Shown: piece by piece, positions 34,923 to 43,741 of the stretch | Layout: the number at the start of each line of letters is the position of its first letter | Position numbering within the stretch: position 1 is the stretch's first letter | NCBI GenBank assembly: GCA_007695285.1 | Contig: REEC01000117.1 | Location: 62,001 to 126,000, forward strand | Reading direction: 5' to 3' | Source: Spirochaetaceae bacterium | GTDB lineage: Bacteria; Spirochaetota; Spirochaetia; DSM-27196; PXBQ01 | Length of the DNA stretch: 64,000 bases | Translations under genes and position numbers: made by a program | The notes under the pieces: model-generated | Told to the model about the DNA's origin: nothing | Databases searched by the model: none | The model's input: only the letters and a program-made list of their open reading frames with translations

Positions 34923-35043
34923 CAGCTGTGGAGGCCAAGTCGCGACTATCTCCGCGGCAAAAACGCCGCGCAGATAGCCGCTGTGGGTGGCCGGCTCGCA
35001 GTTATCCCCGCGGCTCGGTAGCCGCGGTGATAACCGCTGTGGG
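34878..35043. repeat. Three tandem palindromic repeat units of about 55 bp
   Basis: Units begin at GGCC 34878, 34933 and 34989 and end near CTGTGG. Each contains a long hairpin: GCTGCTAT..ATAGCAGC (34887-34926), CTATCT..GCGGC/GCCGC..AGATAG (34946-34977), and GTTATC..CCGCGGCT/AGCCGCGG..GATAAC (35001-35034). Bases differ between copies in both arms so that pairing is kept. Unit one overlaps the end of the upstream lipoprotein gene. No U-tract follows any stem. Confidence 0.8.
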
Positions 35044-35121
35044 AGGGGGCGACTCGCCGGTGAGTTCGCGGCGCAGGAGCGGGTGCCGGCGGCGCTCCGC
35101 GGCGCCGCTTGGCGGGGACGC
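35044..35121. other. GC-rich spacer after the palindromic repeats
   Basis: 78 bp between the repeats and the clpC stop. It contains GGAGCG/CGCTCC and other G+C-rich inverted segments but no open gene and no T-run. It may be a decayed further repeat unit or part of the clpC transcript end. Confidence 0.3.
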
Positions 35122-37641
35122 TTAGTTCTTGAGGTCTTCGCCGGCTCCGGCGCCGACCGCTACGCGGCTTTCTTTCTTTTGCGGTTTGTTCCGGAACGTC
35201 AACTTGCCGCCTTTCTCGCTGAGAATGATATGACTTCCTTCGCCGAAACGACCTTTGAGAATCAGCATCGAGAGGGGGTCCTCGATCTCTTTCTGAATCG
35301 TGCGACGAAGAGGACGCGCGCCGAACTTGGGATCGTACCCGGTGTCGATGATGTAGCGTTTTGCGCGGGTTGAGACCTCGAGGATGATCTCTTTCTCGGC
35401 GAGCCGCGTCTGAACGTCGGCGAGCAGGATATTGAGTATCCGCGAGATCTCGTCCTGAACGAGCGCGTGGAACACCACAATCTCGTCGGCGCGGTTGATG
35501 AACTCCGGCCGGAACAGCCGTCGCAGCTCATTCAAGGCTGAGCTCTTGATGTCACGATACTCCATGAGGTTCTCGTTCGGCTGGAATCCGACCATCGATT
35601 CGCGCGTGATCTCGCGCGCTCCGGCGTTGCTCGTCATGATGATAACGGTGTTCCGGAAGCTCACGGTGTGGCCGAGGTTGTCCTGGAGCTCACCTTCTTC
35701 AAGAACTTGCAGCAAGATGTTGAACACGTCGGGGTGAGCCTTCTCGATCTCGTCGAGCAGCACGACCGAGTACGGGCGACGACGGATCTTCTCGGTCAAG
35801 AGGCCACCTTCGTCGTACCCGATGTATCCCGGGGGCGCACCGACAAGACGCGACACGTTGTGCTTCTCCATGAAGTCGGACATGTCGATTCGAACAAGAG
35901 CGTCGTCGCTGCCGAACAGGAACTCCGCGAGCGTCTTTGCGAGAAGCGTCTTCCCGACCCCGGTCGGACCCATGAAGATAAACGAACCCATCGGCCGTCC
36001 GGGCGCGCTCAACCCGGTCCGCGAACGCCTGATCGCCGAAGCGACCGCGGCGATCGCATCGTCCTGGCCGATGACCTTCTTGTGCAACTCCTCTTCGACC
36101 CGCAGAAGCTTCTCGGACTCGCTCTGCGCGATTCGAGACAGAGGTATACCGGTAATCTCAGAGAGCACGTACTGGATGTCGTCCGCGTCGACGATGTTGT
36201 GCTCGGTTTTCAGCGTCACCTTCCACTCGGTTCGTATCGACTCGACACGCGCCTTGACGCGGCGAACCTCGTCGCGAATAGCCGCGGCGCGTTCGTAGTT
36301 CTGCGAGTTCACGAGAGAAATTTTCTCGGCGTTCAGTTTCTCTATCTCGTGTTCGAGTTCGGTGAGCTCGGTTGGACGCACGCTGTTGTGGATGCGTTTG
36401 CGCGATCCTGCCTCATCGATCAGATCGATCGCCTTGTCCGGCAGAAATCTTTCAGTGATGTACCGGCGAGACAGAACCGCCGACACCTCGATCGCGCCGG
36501 GCGTGTACGAAACGCTGTGATGGTCTTCGTACCGCGTCTTGATGCCTTTGAGAATCTCGATCGTCTCTTCGACCGTCGGCTCCTTTACGTAGATCGTCTG
36601 GAACCGGCGCTCGAGCGCGGCGTCTTTCTCGATGTACTTCTTGTACTCGTTCAGCGTCGTCGCGCCGATGCACTGAATCTCACCGCGCGACAGAGCGGGT
36701 TTGAGCATGTTTGACGCGTCGATTGCACCTTCGGCGCCGCCCGCGCCGATAATCGTGTGCAGCTCGTCGATGAAAAGAACGATATTTCCGGCGGTGATGA
36801 TCTCTTTCATCACGCGTTTGAGCCGTTCCTCGAACTCACCACGGTACTTCGTTCCGGCGATTAACGACGCGAGATCGAGCGTCATCACACGGCGGCCGAT
36901 CAGGACCTCGGGAGCCGTGCCGTCGACGATCCTCTGAGCGAGTCCTTCGACGATCGCGGTCTTTCCGACGCCGGGTTCTCCGATCAATACCGGGTTGTTT
37001 TTTGTGCGGCGCGCGAGAATCTGGATTACGCGTTCGATCTCGCGCTCGCGCCCGACAACCGGGTCGAGTTTGTTCTCTTGCGCGTACACGGTCAAATCGC
37101 GTGAAAACTCGTCGAGCGTCGGCGTGGTCTTCTTCTGCGTACCCGCAACGGGTTTTCTCTTTTGGGTCTGCCCGACACGCGCACCACCCGCTGAGACCGG
37201 GCCGCTTCCGCTGAGTTCGGCTATGATCTCTCGCAGCGTCTCAACCGTGATATTGAACCGCCCCAAATACTTCGCGGTCTCGCCGGCTTGTTCCCGCGCG
37301 CACGCGAGCAGCAAATGCTCGGTCCCGATGTAGTCGTGCCCGAGGGTTTTCGCTTCTTCGGCCGAGTCCTCGAGTACCTGTTTCCCACGCGCCGACGGGG
37401 GAACGTCGCCCAGGATGAAACCGGTACGCTTGCGTGGAACGGCCTTTTCGATCTCTGCGAGCATTTCCGAAGCATCGATCAGCGCTTTCTCCAACGCCTT
37501 GAACCCGAGCCCTCCGCCTTCCTTGAGCAACGCGAGAACTATATGCTCGGGCAGTAACTGATCCGAGTGAAACCGTTTGGCTTCGTCCTGGGCCAAAATC
37601 GTAAGGACTTTCTGAGCCCGCTGTGTCAAACCTTTAAACAT
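35122..37641 (-). CDS. clpC: ATP-dependent unfoldase ClpC
   Basis: This 839-aa AAA+ chaperone of the ClpC type feeds ClpP. Two Clp-N repeats lie in residues 1-145. The first ATPase has Walker A GEPGVGKT at 221-228. A UVR-containing middle segment ([19 protein letters not shown]) is followed by the second ATPase with GPTGVGKT. In McsAB-bearing bacteria the N-domain binds phospho-arginine on substrates. The start ATG has GGAGG upstream. It is last in the mcsA-mcsB-clpC operon; clpP is not in this window. Confidence 0.95.
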   Translation of the reverse strand: MFKGLTQRAQKVLTILAQDEAKRFHSDQLLPEHIVLALLKEGGGLGFKALEKALIDASEMLAEIEKAVPRKRTGFILGDVPPSARGKQVLEDSAEEAKTLGHDYIGTEHLLLACAREQAGETAKYLGRFNITVETLREIIAELSGSGPVSAGGARVGQTQKRKPVAGTQKKTTPTLDEFSRDLTVYAQENKLDPVVGREREIERVIQILARRTKNNPVLIGEPGVGKTAIVEGLAQRIVDGTAPEVLIGRRVMTLDLASLIAGTKYRGEFEERLKRVMKEIITAGNIVLFIDELHTIIGAGGAEGAIDASNMLKPALSRGEIQCIGATTLNEYKKYIEKDAALERRFQTIYVKEPTVEETIEILKGIKTRYEDHHSVSYTPGAIEVSAVLSRRYITERFLPDKAIDLIDEAGSRKRIHNSVRPTELTELEHEIEKLNAEKISLVNSQNYERAAAIRDEVRRVKARVESIRTEWKVTLKTEHNIVDADDIQYVLSEITGIPLSRIAQSESEKLLRVEEELHKKVIGQDDAIAAVASAIRRSRTGLSAPGRPMGSFIFMGPTGVGKTLLAKTLAEFLFGSDDALVRIDMSDFMEKHNVSRLVGAPPGYIGYDEGGLLTEKIRRRPYSVVLLDEIEKAHPDVFNILLQVLEEGELQDNLGHTVSFRNTVIIMTSNAGAREITRESMVGFQPNENLMEYRDIKSSALNELRRLFRPEFINRADEIVVFHALVQDEISRILNILLADVQTRLAEKEIILEVSTRAKRYIIDTGYDPKFGARPLRRTIQKEIEDPLSMLILKGRFGEGSHIILSEKGGKLTFRNKPQKKESRVAVGAGAGEDLKN

Positions 37642-37650
37642 AGAGCCTCC

Positions 37651-38703
37651 TCAGCTCGCGGACTCGAGCCGACTACGAATAAGCTCCGCCCGATGCTGGT
37701 CAATTTCATTATCGTCGTCGGTTTTCCGACCGTGAGTGCAGGACAGTCTGATATGCGCGTTTTGTGTCCTGAATAGAAGCGCCGTAACTGCAGACAAGGA
37801 AACCCCTCCCAAAATACCGACAGCGGCTCCGAAACGGAGCCACGACAAGAGGCGAACCGCCTCATCGCTCGACACGACACGTGCGTAGCGGAGAATTCCG
37901 TACGCTCGATAAACATTATCTTCAATCCGGCTCCCAAGCGTATCCATCATTTCCTGGCGAGCCCTTCGCTCATAATGTACCAATTGTTGGGCCGCTCCTT
38001 CAAGTTTTTCGACGATTTCTTCCTCACCGACGCCGATTGTTCTCGAATTCGAGAGATGGAACATGCCGCCGAGCACAGGATGCTCGTTCGGACCGTACGG
38101 TGCGATACGAAACCCGGAGTCGTCGAACTGCCGCGAAACCTCTTCCATTTTCGACGACTCGGCGAGCCCGGGCAGGTGGACAAGAACCGATGCCCGCATG
38201 CCGGTGCCGCAGTTTGTTACTTCGGTCGTGAGATACCCGAGATCGAGCGCGACAGCGTACTGGAGCTCGTTATCGAGAATTCCGTCGAGCGACTCGGCGG
38301 TCTCGAGACACCTTTTCACCGCGAATCCGGGCCTGATCGACGAGATTCGTAAGTGATCGATGTCGAAAAGCGACACCGAGAGCGACTCGTCGTCGCGGAC
38401 CAACAAAGCCCCGTCTGAATCGGTGAATTCGGAGTCGATCAGGCGTTTTTCGACAAGAATTTCGGCTTCGAGCGCAGAGACGCGCGCGATCTCGACAAAC
38501 GTGAACACGTCGGGAACCGCCGCGATTATGTGTTCCACCTGTTTACGAACCGCAATCTTGCCGGGCCGATCGAGGCGCGGAGGGAACGGATGCCCGACGA
38601 TGTTCCTCGCGAGGCGAACACGGCTCGACACGACGACGTCGTCGTCCTGGCCCGCCGAGGAAAACCAGCTTTCCCCACACGTCACACCGTTGAAGTTTAA
38701 CAT
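37651..38703 (-). CDS. mcsB: Protein-arginine kinase McsB
   Basis: This 350-aa phosphagen-kinase-fold enzyme marks proteins with phospho-arginine for ClpC-ClpP. Family features are VVVSSRVRLARNIVGHPFP near residue 25 and TNCGTGMRASVLVHLPGL near residue 165. The canonical family signature there is CP[ST]N-x-GT. In this protein the cysteine-proline is Glu-Val (EVTNCGTG), and a cysteine appears four positions later. The late arginine-rich region for phospho-arginine binding (SAVTALLFRTQNAHIRLS) is present. It is 7 nt after mcsA and 9 nt before clpC. Confidence 0.9.
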   Translation of the reverse strand: MLNFNGVTCGESWFSSAGQDDDVVVSSRVRLARNIVGHPFPPRLDRPGKIAVRKQVEHIIAAVPDVFTFVEIARVSALEAEILVEKRLIDSEFTDSDGALLVRDDESLSVSLFDIDHLRISSIRPGFAVKRCLETAESLDGILDNELQYAVALDLGYLTTEVTNCGTGMRASVLVHLPGLAESSKMEEVSRQFDDSGFRIAPYGPNEHPVLGGMFHLSNSRTIGVGEEEIVEKLEGAAQQLVHYERRARQEMMDTLGSRIEDNVYRAYGILRYARVVSSDEAVRLLSWLRFGAAVGILGGVSLSAVTALLFRTQNAHIRLSCTHGRKTDDDNEIDQHRAELIRSRLESAS

Positions 38704-38710
38704 TTATGAC

Positions 38711-39199
38711 TCATTCGTGTTCCAGTCCTCTCAACTCGTCGCGGATTTTCGCGGCTTCTTCATACTTCTCACCCGAAAGCGCCTCGGTCAAGCGGGTTCT
38801 CAGCGCCTGTTTGTCGACAAAAATAGTCTTAAACGTCGCGAGTCGTTCGGGAACTTTGCCACGGTGGTGCGGCGTCGCGCGCGTGCGCCGGAGCAAACCC
38901 GCGATGTGCGTCTTGAACGCGCCGTAACACGCCGGGCACCCGACCTGCCCGGTTCGTCTGAGATCCCGGATCGTCGTTCCGCACTCGGGGCACTGGTCAA
39001 CGACCTCACCAAAAACCCCGACCGGTGATAGCACGCCGGACACGATGTCGTTGACATCGGGTGGGATGTCCTTCCGTCGTGTCTCTATCCCGAGTTCATC
39101 GGCGCACGAGCCGCAGAGTTTCACCTCCCGGCTATTCTTCCCGATCATCTGCTTCACTCGAATCTCAACGGCACGCATGCCGCACATATCGCATTTCAT
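38711..39199 (-). CDS. mcsA: McsA, zinc-binding activator of McsB
   Basis: This 162-aa protein has four CXXC pairs (CDMC, CGSC, CPEC, CPAC) for zinc and a C-terminal UVR motif (LSGEKYEEAAKIRDELRGLE). It activates McsB kinase. It is first in the operon with a -10 box 9 nt before ATG. There is no ctsR gene beside it, so control must differ from the ctsR-mcsA-mcsB-clpC operons of Firmicutes. Confidence 0.9.
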   Translation of the reverse strand: MKCDMCGMRAVEIRVKQMIGKNSREVKLCGSCADELGIETRRKDIPPDVNDIVSGVLSPVGVFGEVVDQCPECGTTIRDLRRTGQVGCPACYGAFKTHIAGLLRRTRATPHHRGKVPERLATFKTIFVDKQALRTRLTEALSGEKYEEAAKIRDELRGLEHE

Positions 39200-39208
39200 A
39201 CTACCTGT

Positions 39209-39236
39209 AGTGTACTCGTTTTCGCCGCAAATTCAA
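39209..39236 (-). promoter_or_regulatory. Promoter of mcsA-mcsB-clpC
   Basis: On the minus strand TTGAAT (39236-39231), 16 nt, and TACACT (39214-39209). The start codon at 39199 is 9 nt further, with AGGTAG between, so the leader would be only a few bases. No CtsR-type heptamer repeat (GGTCAAA) is present. Confidence 0.55.
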
Positions 39237-39266
39237 AGTTGTCGGCGGCTCGGTCGACTGGCCGGC

Positions 39267-40604
39267 TCAATGACGACGTAAAACCTCAAGAGGCCGGATC
39301 ATCGCAGCTCGTCGGGCAGGGAAAAACGCGGCAATTGTCGAGGCGGAAATCGTGATGCCTGCGGCGATCGCGAGCGCGTCGGCTCGGACCGTTATGGGGA
39401 TAGTCTCAAGGTAGAACTCCTGGTTAAAGATGCTGATTCCCGCGTCGTTTGACAAAGGCGCCCCGAGAAACCGGACCGTCGATACGCCGACGTTGAGTAC
39501 CCACTCGATCGCCCGCAGAATCTCGTTCACGTTGACCGTGATTATCAACCCAACCGAGAGACCGAGAGCCGCGCCGAACACGCCGATCGTGAACCCCGCG
39601 AACACAAACGAGGTTCGTATCGTCGCGGGAGAGACTCCGGTGCTCTTGAGATAGCCGATCTCCTGTTGCTTTTCGAGCACAAGCAGAACGAGACTCGAGG
39701 AAATCGTGATCGCCGCGACGAAAACGATCAAAAACATGATGAACGCGAGTAGGTTTTTTGTGGTAACAAACGACACGAATCGGGAACGTTCGAGTTCAAA
39801 CCACGTAAAGACGCGCCACTCCGCACCGAGCGCCGTCTGAATGCTCCCGACGATTCGTTCGGCGTCGCCACGGTCGGAGAACGCCGTGCGCGAGAAGAGC
39901 GGATTCGGCAATGCCTTCGGGTCTGCAACCTTCACTCCGATACTGTATCGGCCCGACTCGGGCGCCAGAATCTCGACCCCGCGTGAGATCGGGATTATCG
40001 CCCAGAGGCGGTCGAGATCCTGATAGCCGGTCGAGAAAACGCCGGTTACGACGAACGTGCCGACGCGGGGAAGAAACCCACCGTTCACGGTTCGAACCGT
40101 CAGCAGTCGGACAGGATCGCCAGGCGAGACGTCGAGCCGTGAAGCGATCTCGCGTCCGAGCACGATCGAGTTCGGCGCGCCAAGATCGAAAGCCCCGTCG
40201 AGCAGCTCGAGGTACCGCCGAAACCCCGGATCATGAACCCAAACGTCCGGATCGAGCGCCCGAATCGTCGCCCCGGCTCGGCCCGCGTCGGTATACAACA
40301 GTCCGAACCCGCTGCGTTCGGCCGAGGCGTTTTGAACGGCCGGAATCGAGGCAACCGTCGTCGCAGCCGACGAGAGTTGTTCCAACGTCATCGAGTGCCG
40401 CGCGATTGCTTGAATGTGGTACGTTCCGGTCTCGAAGAATCGGGTCGTGATCCCTTCAATCATCCCGTCCGCTACGTGGATGACGACAACGAGCGGTACG
40501 AGACTCAACGCGATACCGATAATCGCCGCGGTTGCACGGTTACCGTGTTTTCCGGCGCCGAAAAGAAAACGGCGCGCGAGCAGAAACTCGCGTTCTGCGA
40601 TCAC
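39267..40604 (-). CDS. lolE: LolC/LolE-type lipoprotein-release permease (second)
   Basis: This 445-aa permease has the MacB/FtsX layout: an N-terminal membrane helix, a large periplasmic domain (about residues 50-285), and three C-terminal helices (from LLAFIMFLIVFVAA to the end) with the FtsX stretch EKQQEIGYLKSTGVSP. With LolC and LolD it would extract lipoproteins from the inner membrane. I place the start at GTG 40604, one base after the lolD stop, with AGGAG inside the end of lolD. Which of the two permeases is C or E is by convention only. Confidence 0.85.
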   Translation of the reverse strand: MIAEREFLLARRFLFGAGKHGNRATAAIIGIALSLVPLVVVIHVADGMIEGITTRFFETGTYHIQAIARHSMTLEQLSSAATTVASIPAVQNASAERSGFGLLYTDAGRAGATIRALDPDVWVHDPGFRRYLELLDGAFDLGAPNSIVLGREIASRLDVSPGDPVRLLTVRTVNGGFLPRVGTFVVTGVFSTGYQDLDRLWAIIPISRGVEILAPESGRYSIGVKVADPKALPNPLFSRTAFSDRGDAERIVGSIQTALGAEWRVFTWFELERSRFVSFVTTKNLLAFIMFLIVFVAAITISSSLVLLVLEKQQEIGYLKSTGVSPATIRTSFVFAGFTIGVFGAALGLSVGLIITVNVNEILRAIEWVLNVGVSTVRFLGAPLSNDAGISIFNQEFYLETIPITVRADALAIAAGITISASTIAAFFPARRAAMIRPLEVLRRH

Positions 40605-40605
40605 C

Positions 40606-41280
40606 TCACAACTCCTCGACTGTCCGGCGCGCGATGTGAAACCGACGGTCACCCTTGTTTGTGAGTTCCGGGTCGTGCGTAACGAGGATCAGCGTCTTGC
40701 CGTACTTGCGGGCGAGTGAAAACAAAACGTCTTCGACGACGCGAGAGTTTCTCTCGTCGAGATTTCCGGTCGGCTCATCGGCGAGGATTATCTCGGGATC
40801 GTTGACCAACGCCCGGGCAACCGCGACGCGCTGCCGCTCGCCGCCCGATAGCTCGTGCGGGAAGTGCCCGGCACGGTCGGCGAGGCCGACGTCGGTCAGC
40901 AATCGAATCGCCTTGCCGCGAGCGTCACGTTTCGCGACACCGGCCATGTAACTCGGCAACATGACGTTCTCTTCGGCGGTGAACTCCTTCAATAAGTAAT
41001 GGAACTGAAACACGAGGCCGATCACTCGTGATCGATAATCGGTGAGTTCCTTCTCGGAGAGATGCGACACGCGGCGTCCGGCGCATTGGATTTCCCCGCT
41101 GCTCGGAAAATCAAGCCCCGCGATCAGGTTCAACAACGTGCTCTTGCCCGATCCACTCTCACCGGTCACGACGGCGACGGTCGCGACTTCGAGGCTCAAA
41201 GACACATCCTCGAGAATACACAAGGTCTCGGCACCGGAGCGAAAGCTCTTCGCGAGCTGGGTGATCTCCAGAATACTCAT
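40606..41280 (-). CDS. lolD: LolD-type ABC transporter ATPase
   Basis: This 224-aa ATPase energises the permease pair. Walker A is GESGSGKST (about residues 40-48), signature LSGGERQRVAVARAL, Walker B IILADEPTGNLD, and H-loop VTHDPEL. All catalytic motifs are intact. It starts at ATG 41280, directly behind lolC with a 2-nt gap, and is followed by lolE after 1 nt. Confidence 0.9.
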   Translation of the reverse strand: MSILEITQLAKSFRSGAETLCILEDVSLSLEVATVAVVTGESGSGKSTLLNLIAGLDFPSSGEIQCAGRRVSHLSEKELTDYRSRVIGLVFQFHYLLKEFTAEENVMLPSYMAGVAKRDARGKAIRLLTDVGLADRAGHFPHELSGGERQRVAVARALVNDPEIILADEPTGNLDERNSRVVEDVLFSLARKYGKTLILVTHDPELTNKGDRRFHIARRTVEEL

Positions 41281-41282
41281 CG

Positions 41283-42587
41283 TCACTCGTCCCTCAGAAC
41301 TTCGGCGGGTTTGATCCTCGCAACGTACGAGGAGGCGGCCACCGCGGCGAGCGCGGCAGAGAGAACCGCGAATGAGAATACTCCGAATGCCTCGGAAAAC
41401 CATACATGGCTCGGAATCTGCTCGATATAAAAAAACTGCGGCGAAAAAACGGCGAACTCCGCGGTCGTCCCCACGGCACCGAGCGTCGCATCGATGAGAC
41501 GCAGAACCATGTTTACGCTCGCCTCGAATATCAGAAAGACGCCGTTGATGTTGTACGCGAGCAGGACTCCGAGAACCAATCCGAGAGTTCCGCCGACAAG
41601 ACCGATCCACACGCCCTCGAACACAAACACGAGGCGGACCGCCGACGGCCTCGCACCGAGAGCTTTGAGAATCGCGATCTCCTCGGTTCTCTCGATCACG
41701 CTACGGCGCAAAGCGTGGTGAATATTCACGCCGACGACGACAAAAATCAGCCCGAGCAAAAACGTCATCATCGTTTTTTCCATTCTCAGCGCCGCAAAAA
41801 TCGACCGGTTGTACTCGCGCCACGAGCCGACGTGCGCCTCGATCGCACGATCGCTCAAGAATCTCTCGATTCGGTGGATCGCTTCGCGGTCGTTGTATCG
41901 ATTCTCGAGCTTGATCCCCCACTCTATCGGCTCGTCACGCACGAACTCGTCGTCGATCGCGGCGAATGCCCATGCCCTGTCGTAATCTAAAAACCCGGTC
42001 CGGAATGTCCCGGCGACGCGGCGCTGTATCTCGCGTGGCCGCGCGCCCGTGCCCGATATCGTGACGAATGACACCTCGTCGCCGACGCGCAGCCCAAGGA
42101 AACGCGCAAGCTCGTGTCCGAGCACGACCGCGTCGTCCTCGAACGAAAACTCGCCGGTACTGATACTCAACTGTTCCGATAACCCACGGTCACGGACGAG
42201 CGCGTCGTGCGGGACCGCGCGGATCAAGACCCCCGCGGGTTCTCCGAAGAATCCACGCGCGATGCTCTGGACGTCCCGGTAAGGCAACACCGAAACGATG
42301 CCGGGCATCGACCGGATTTCTTCCCGCACGGTCTCATCGCTCACGGGCGCGATTCGCACGTGGTGCGAGCCGACTTCGAGGATGTTCGTGATCGTCCCGA
42401 GCTGGAAACCGTTCATCACGCCAATCACCGTGATCAACGTTATGACCCCAACGGCGAGTCCACCGACCGAGAGCAGCGCCGCGGTATGCCCCTTCTCTCG
42501 CCGGCGCGTCCGAAAGTGTCGCCGCGAGATAAAAAAAACCCAGTCGGGCCATCGCGCCCGACTTCCGTGCGATGGTCTGCTCAGCAT
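41283..42587 (-). CDS. lolC: LolC/LolE-type lipoprotein-release permease (first)
   Basis: This 434-aa membrane protein has one N-terminal helix (after HTAALLSVGGLAVG), a periplasmic domain (about residues 70-270), and three C-terminal helices beginning at MMTFLLGLIFVVVGVNI. The cytoplasmic coupling segment VIERTEEIAILKALGARPS is typical of FtsX/LolC. ATG 42587 overlaps the previous stop (TGATG), so translation is coupled. Confidence 0.87.
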   Translation of the reverse strand: MLSRPSHGSRARWPDWVFFISRRHFRTRRREKGHTAALLSVGGLAVGVITLITVIGVMNGFQLGTITNILEVGSHHVRIAPVSDETVREEIRSMPGIVSVLPYRDVQSIARGFFGEPAGVLIRAVPHDALVRDRGLSEQLSISTGEFSFEDDAVVLGHELARFLGLRVGDEVSFVTISGTGARPREIQRRVAGTFRTGFLDYDRAWAFAAIDDEFVRDEPIEWGIKLENRYNDREAIHRIERFLSDRAIEAHVGSWREYNRSIFAALRMEKTMMTFLLGLIFVVVGVNIHHALRRSVIERTEEIAILKALGARPSAVRLVFVFEGVWIGLVGGTLGLVLGVLLAYNINGVFLIFEASVNMVLRLIDATLGAVGTTAEFAVFSPQFFYIEQIPSHVWFSEAFGVFSFAVLSAALAAVAASSYVARIKPAEVLRDE

Positions 42588-43741
42588 CACTGGACCTCTC
42601 GCACGCGGATAATCTCGCCGTCGCGAACGACTTCCTCACGAATGCGACGATCTCCATCAAAGAATATTCGTTGAACAAGCTCGCCCTCGCGGTAACGATC
42701 TTCGCGGCGGGTCCCGTCGTCGAGAGCGACCTCGATCACGACCGGTCGGCCGTCCTCGGTCAGCTCGCGCCGCACGAGTCGGTCACCGTCGTACTCGAAC
42801 AGCTCGATGCGTGTCCGCGTGCCGGTCAGGGTCGTTATCCGTTCGGGCCGCCCGTGTTCGTCGAAGGCGCGCGTACTCGACGACACGACCACCGTGCCGA
42901 CGGTCATTCTGTCTTCAACGAGACGCCCCGCCTCGTCGTACCACCGCTCCTCGACCGACCCGGCCTCAATGTCCTCGTCGCGGACGTACGCCGTCGTCTC
43001 GGTCCCCGGATGGTACGAGTACGTTGTCTTGCCGACCCGTGCGTCCGAGACCCTCTGTTCGCGGACAGTGACGCGCCCGCGATCGTCGAAGCGAGAAAGC
43101 TCGTATCGCGAACCGACCGTATGCCGCTCCTCTACGACGCGGCCGTCGGTGACACCGAATTCCGACACGCGCTCGGTGCCGTCGGCATGAGTCCTCACGA
43201 TGCGGCGGAGCGACCCGTCCGCGCGGTACACGTACTCGTCGTGCGAGTTCACCTCGCCGTCGGCGTCGAGCGACGTCGCAGCGACGAGACGACCATCACG
43301 ATACGCGTACATCGTAACCGACTCGAGAACCACGGCGCCGTCCGCATCCGCGGTCTCCGGGTCGACGGGACGCGACACCTCTTCGCGCGTGATCCGTCCG
43401 GCCGCGTCGAATTCGCGGCTGATCAACTCGACTCCGATCCGCGTAACGGTCTCCGAGCGGGGACGCCCACGATCGTCAAAGAACACCTGAGTCCGTCGGT
43501 TCTCGGTACCGTCGTGCGTCAGGACGCGAAGCTCGTGCTCACGCGTTCTCGTGACGGCGAGCACGTACTCGTGCGCCTCGACAGCGTCGCGACGGATCTC
43601 CTCGAGCTCGAGCCCGATCGCGTTCGACCTATAAAAACGCGTCGTGGCCGAGGCGTCTGCGTCATTCGACTGCGGATGGACCGCACCCGCCATGAAGGCT
43701 ATGAGAAAAACGAGCATGATTGACCGGAACGTAATGCGCAT
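42587..43741 (-). CDS. Exported protein with YD/RHS-like strand repeats
   Basis: This 384-aa protein has a signal peptide (MRITFRSIMLVFLIAFMAGA) and then about 15 repeating segments of the type YDxxGRxxxExxx (for example FDERGRVTVREQ-like, WYDEAGRLVED, FDEHGRPERIT). These resemble YD/RHS or MORN-like beta-hairpin repeats, so an elongated beta structure is likely. It overlaps ftsY (TGATG) and lolC, so it is made with them. By position it could be a lipoprotein-sorting partner (a LolA-like role) or an envelope protein. No LolA motif is visible, so this is only a guess from context. Confidence 0.7.
   Translation of the reverse strand: MRITFRSIMLVFLIAFMAGAVHPQSNDADASATTRFYRSNAIGLELEEIRRDAVEAHEYVLAVTRTREHELRVLTHDGTENRRTQVFFDDRGRPRSETVTRIGVELISREFDAAGRITREEVSRPVDPETADADGAVVLESVTMYAYRDGRLVAATSLDADGEVNSHDEYVYRADGSLRRIVRTHADGTERVSEFGVTDGRVVEERHTVGSRYELSRFDDRGRVTVREQRVSDARVGKTTYSYHPGTETTAYVRDEDIEAGSVEERWYDEAGRLVEDRMTVGTVVVSSSTRAFDEHGRPERITTLTGTRTRIELFEYDGDRLVRRELTEDGRPVVIEVALDDGTRREDRYREGELVQRIFFDGDRRIREEVVRDGEIIRVREVQ

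Noticed and set aside
34878-35043. CRISPR array
   Set aside because: Three contiguous 55-56-bp units with no unique spacers, each a palindrome, and no cas genes.
39200-39266. CtsR operator upstream of mcsA
   Set aside because: No tandem GGTCAAA-like heptads on either strand.
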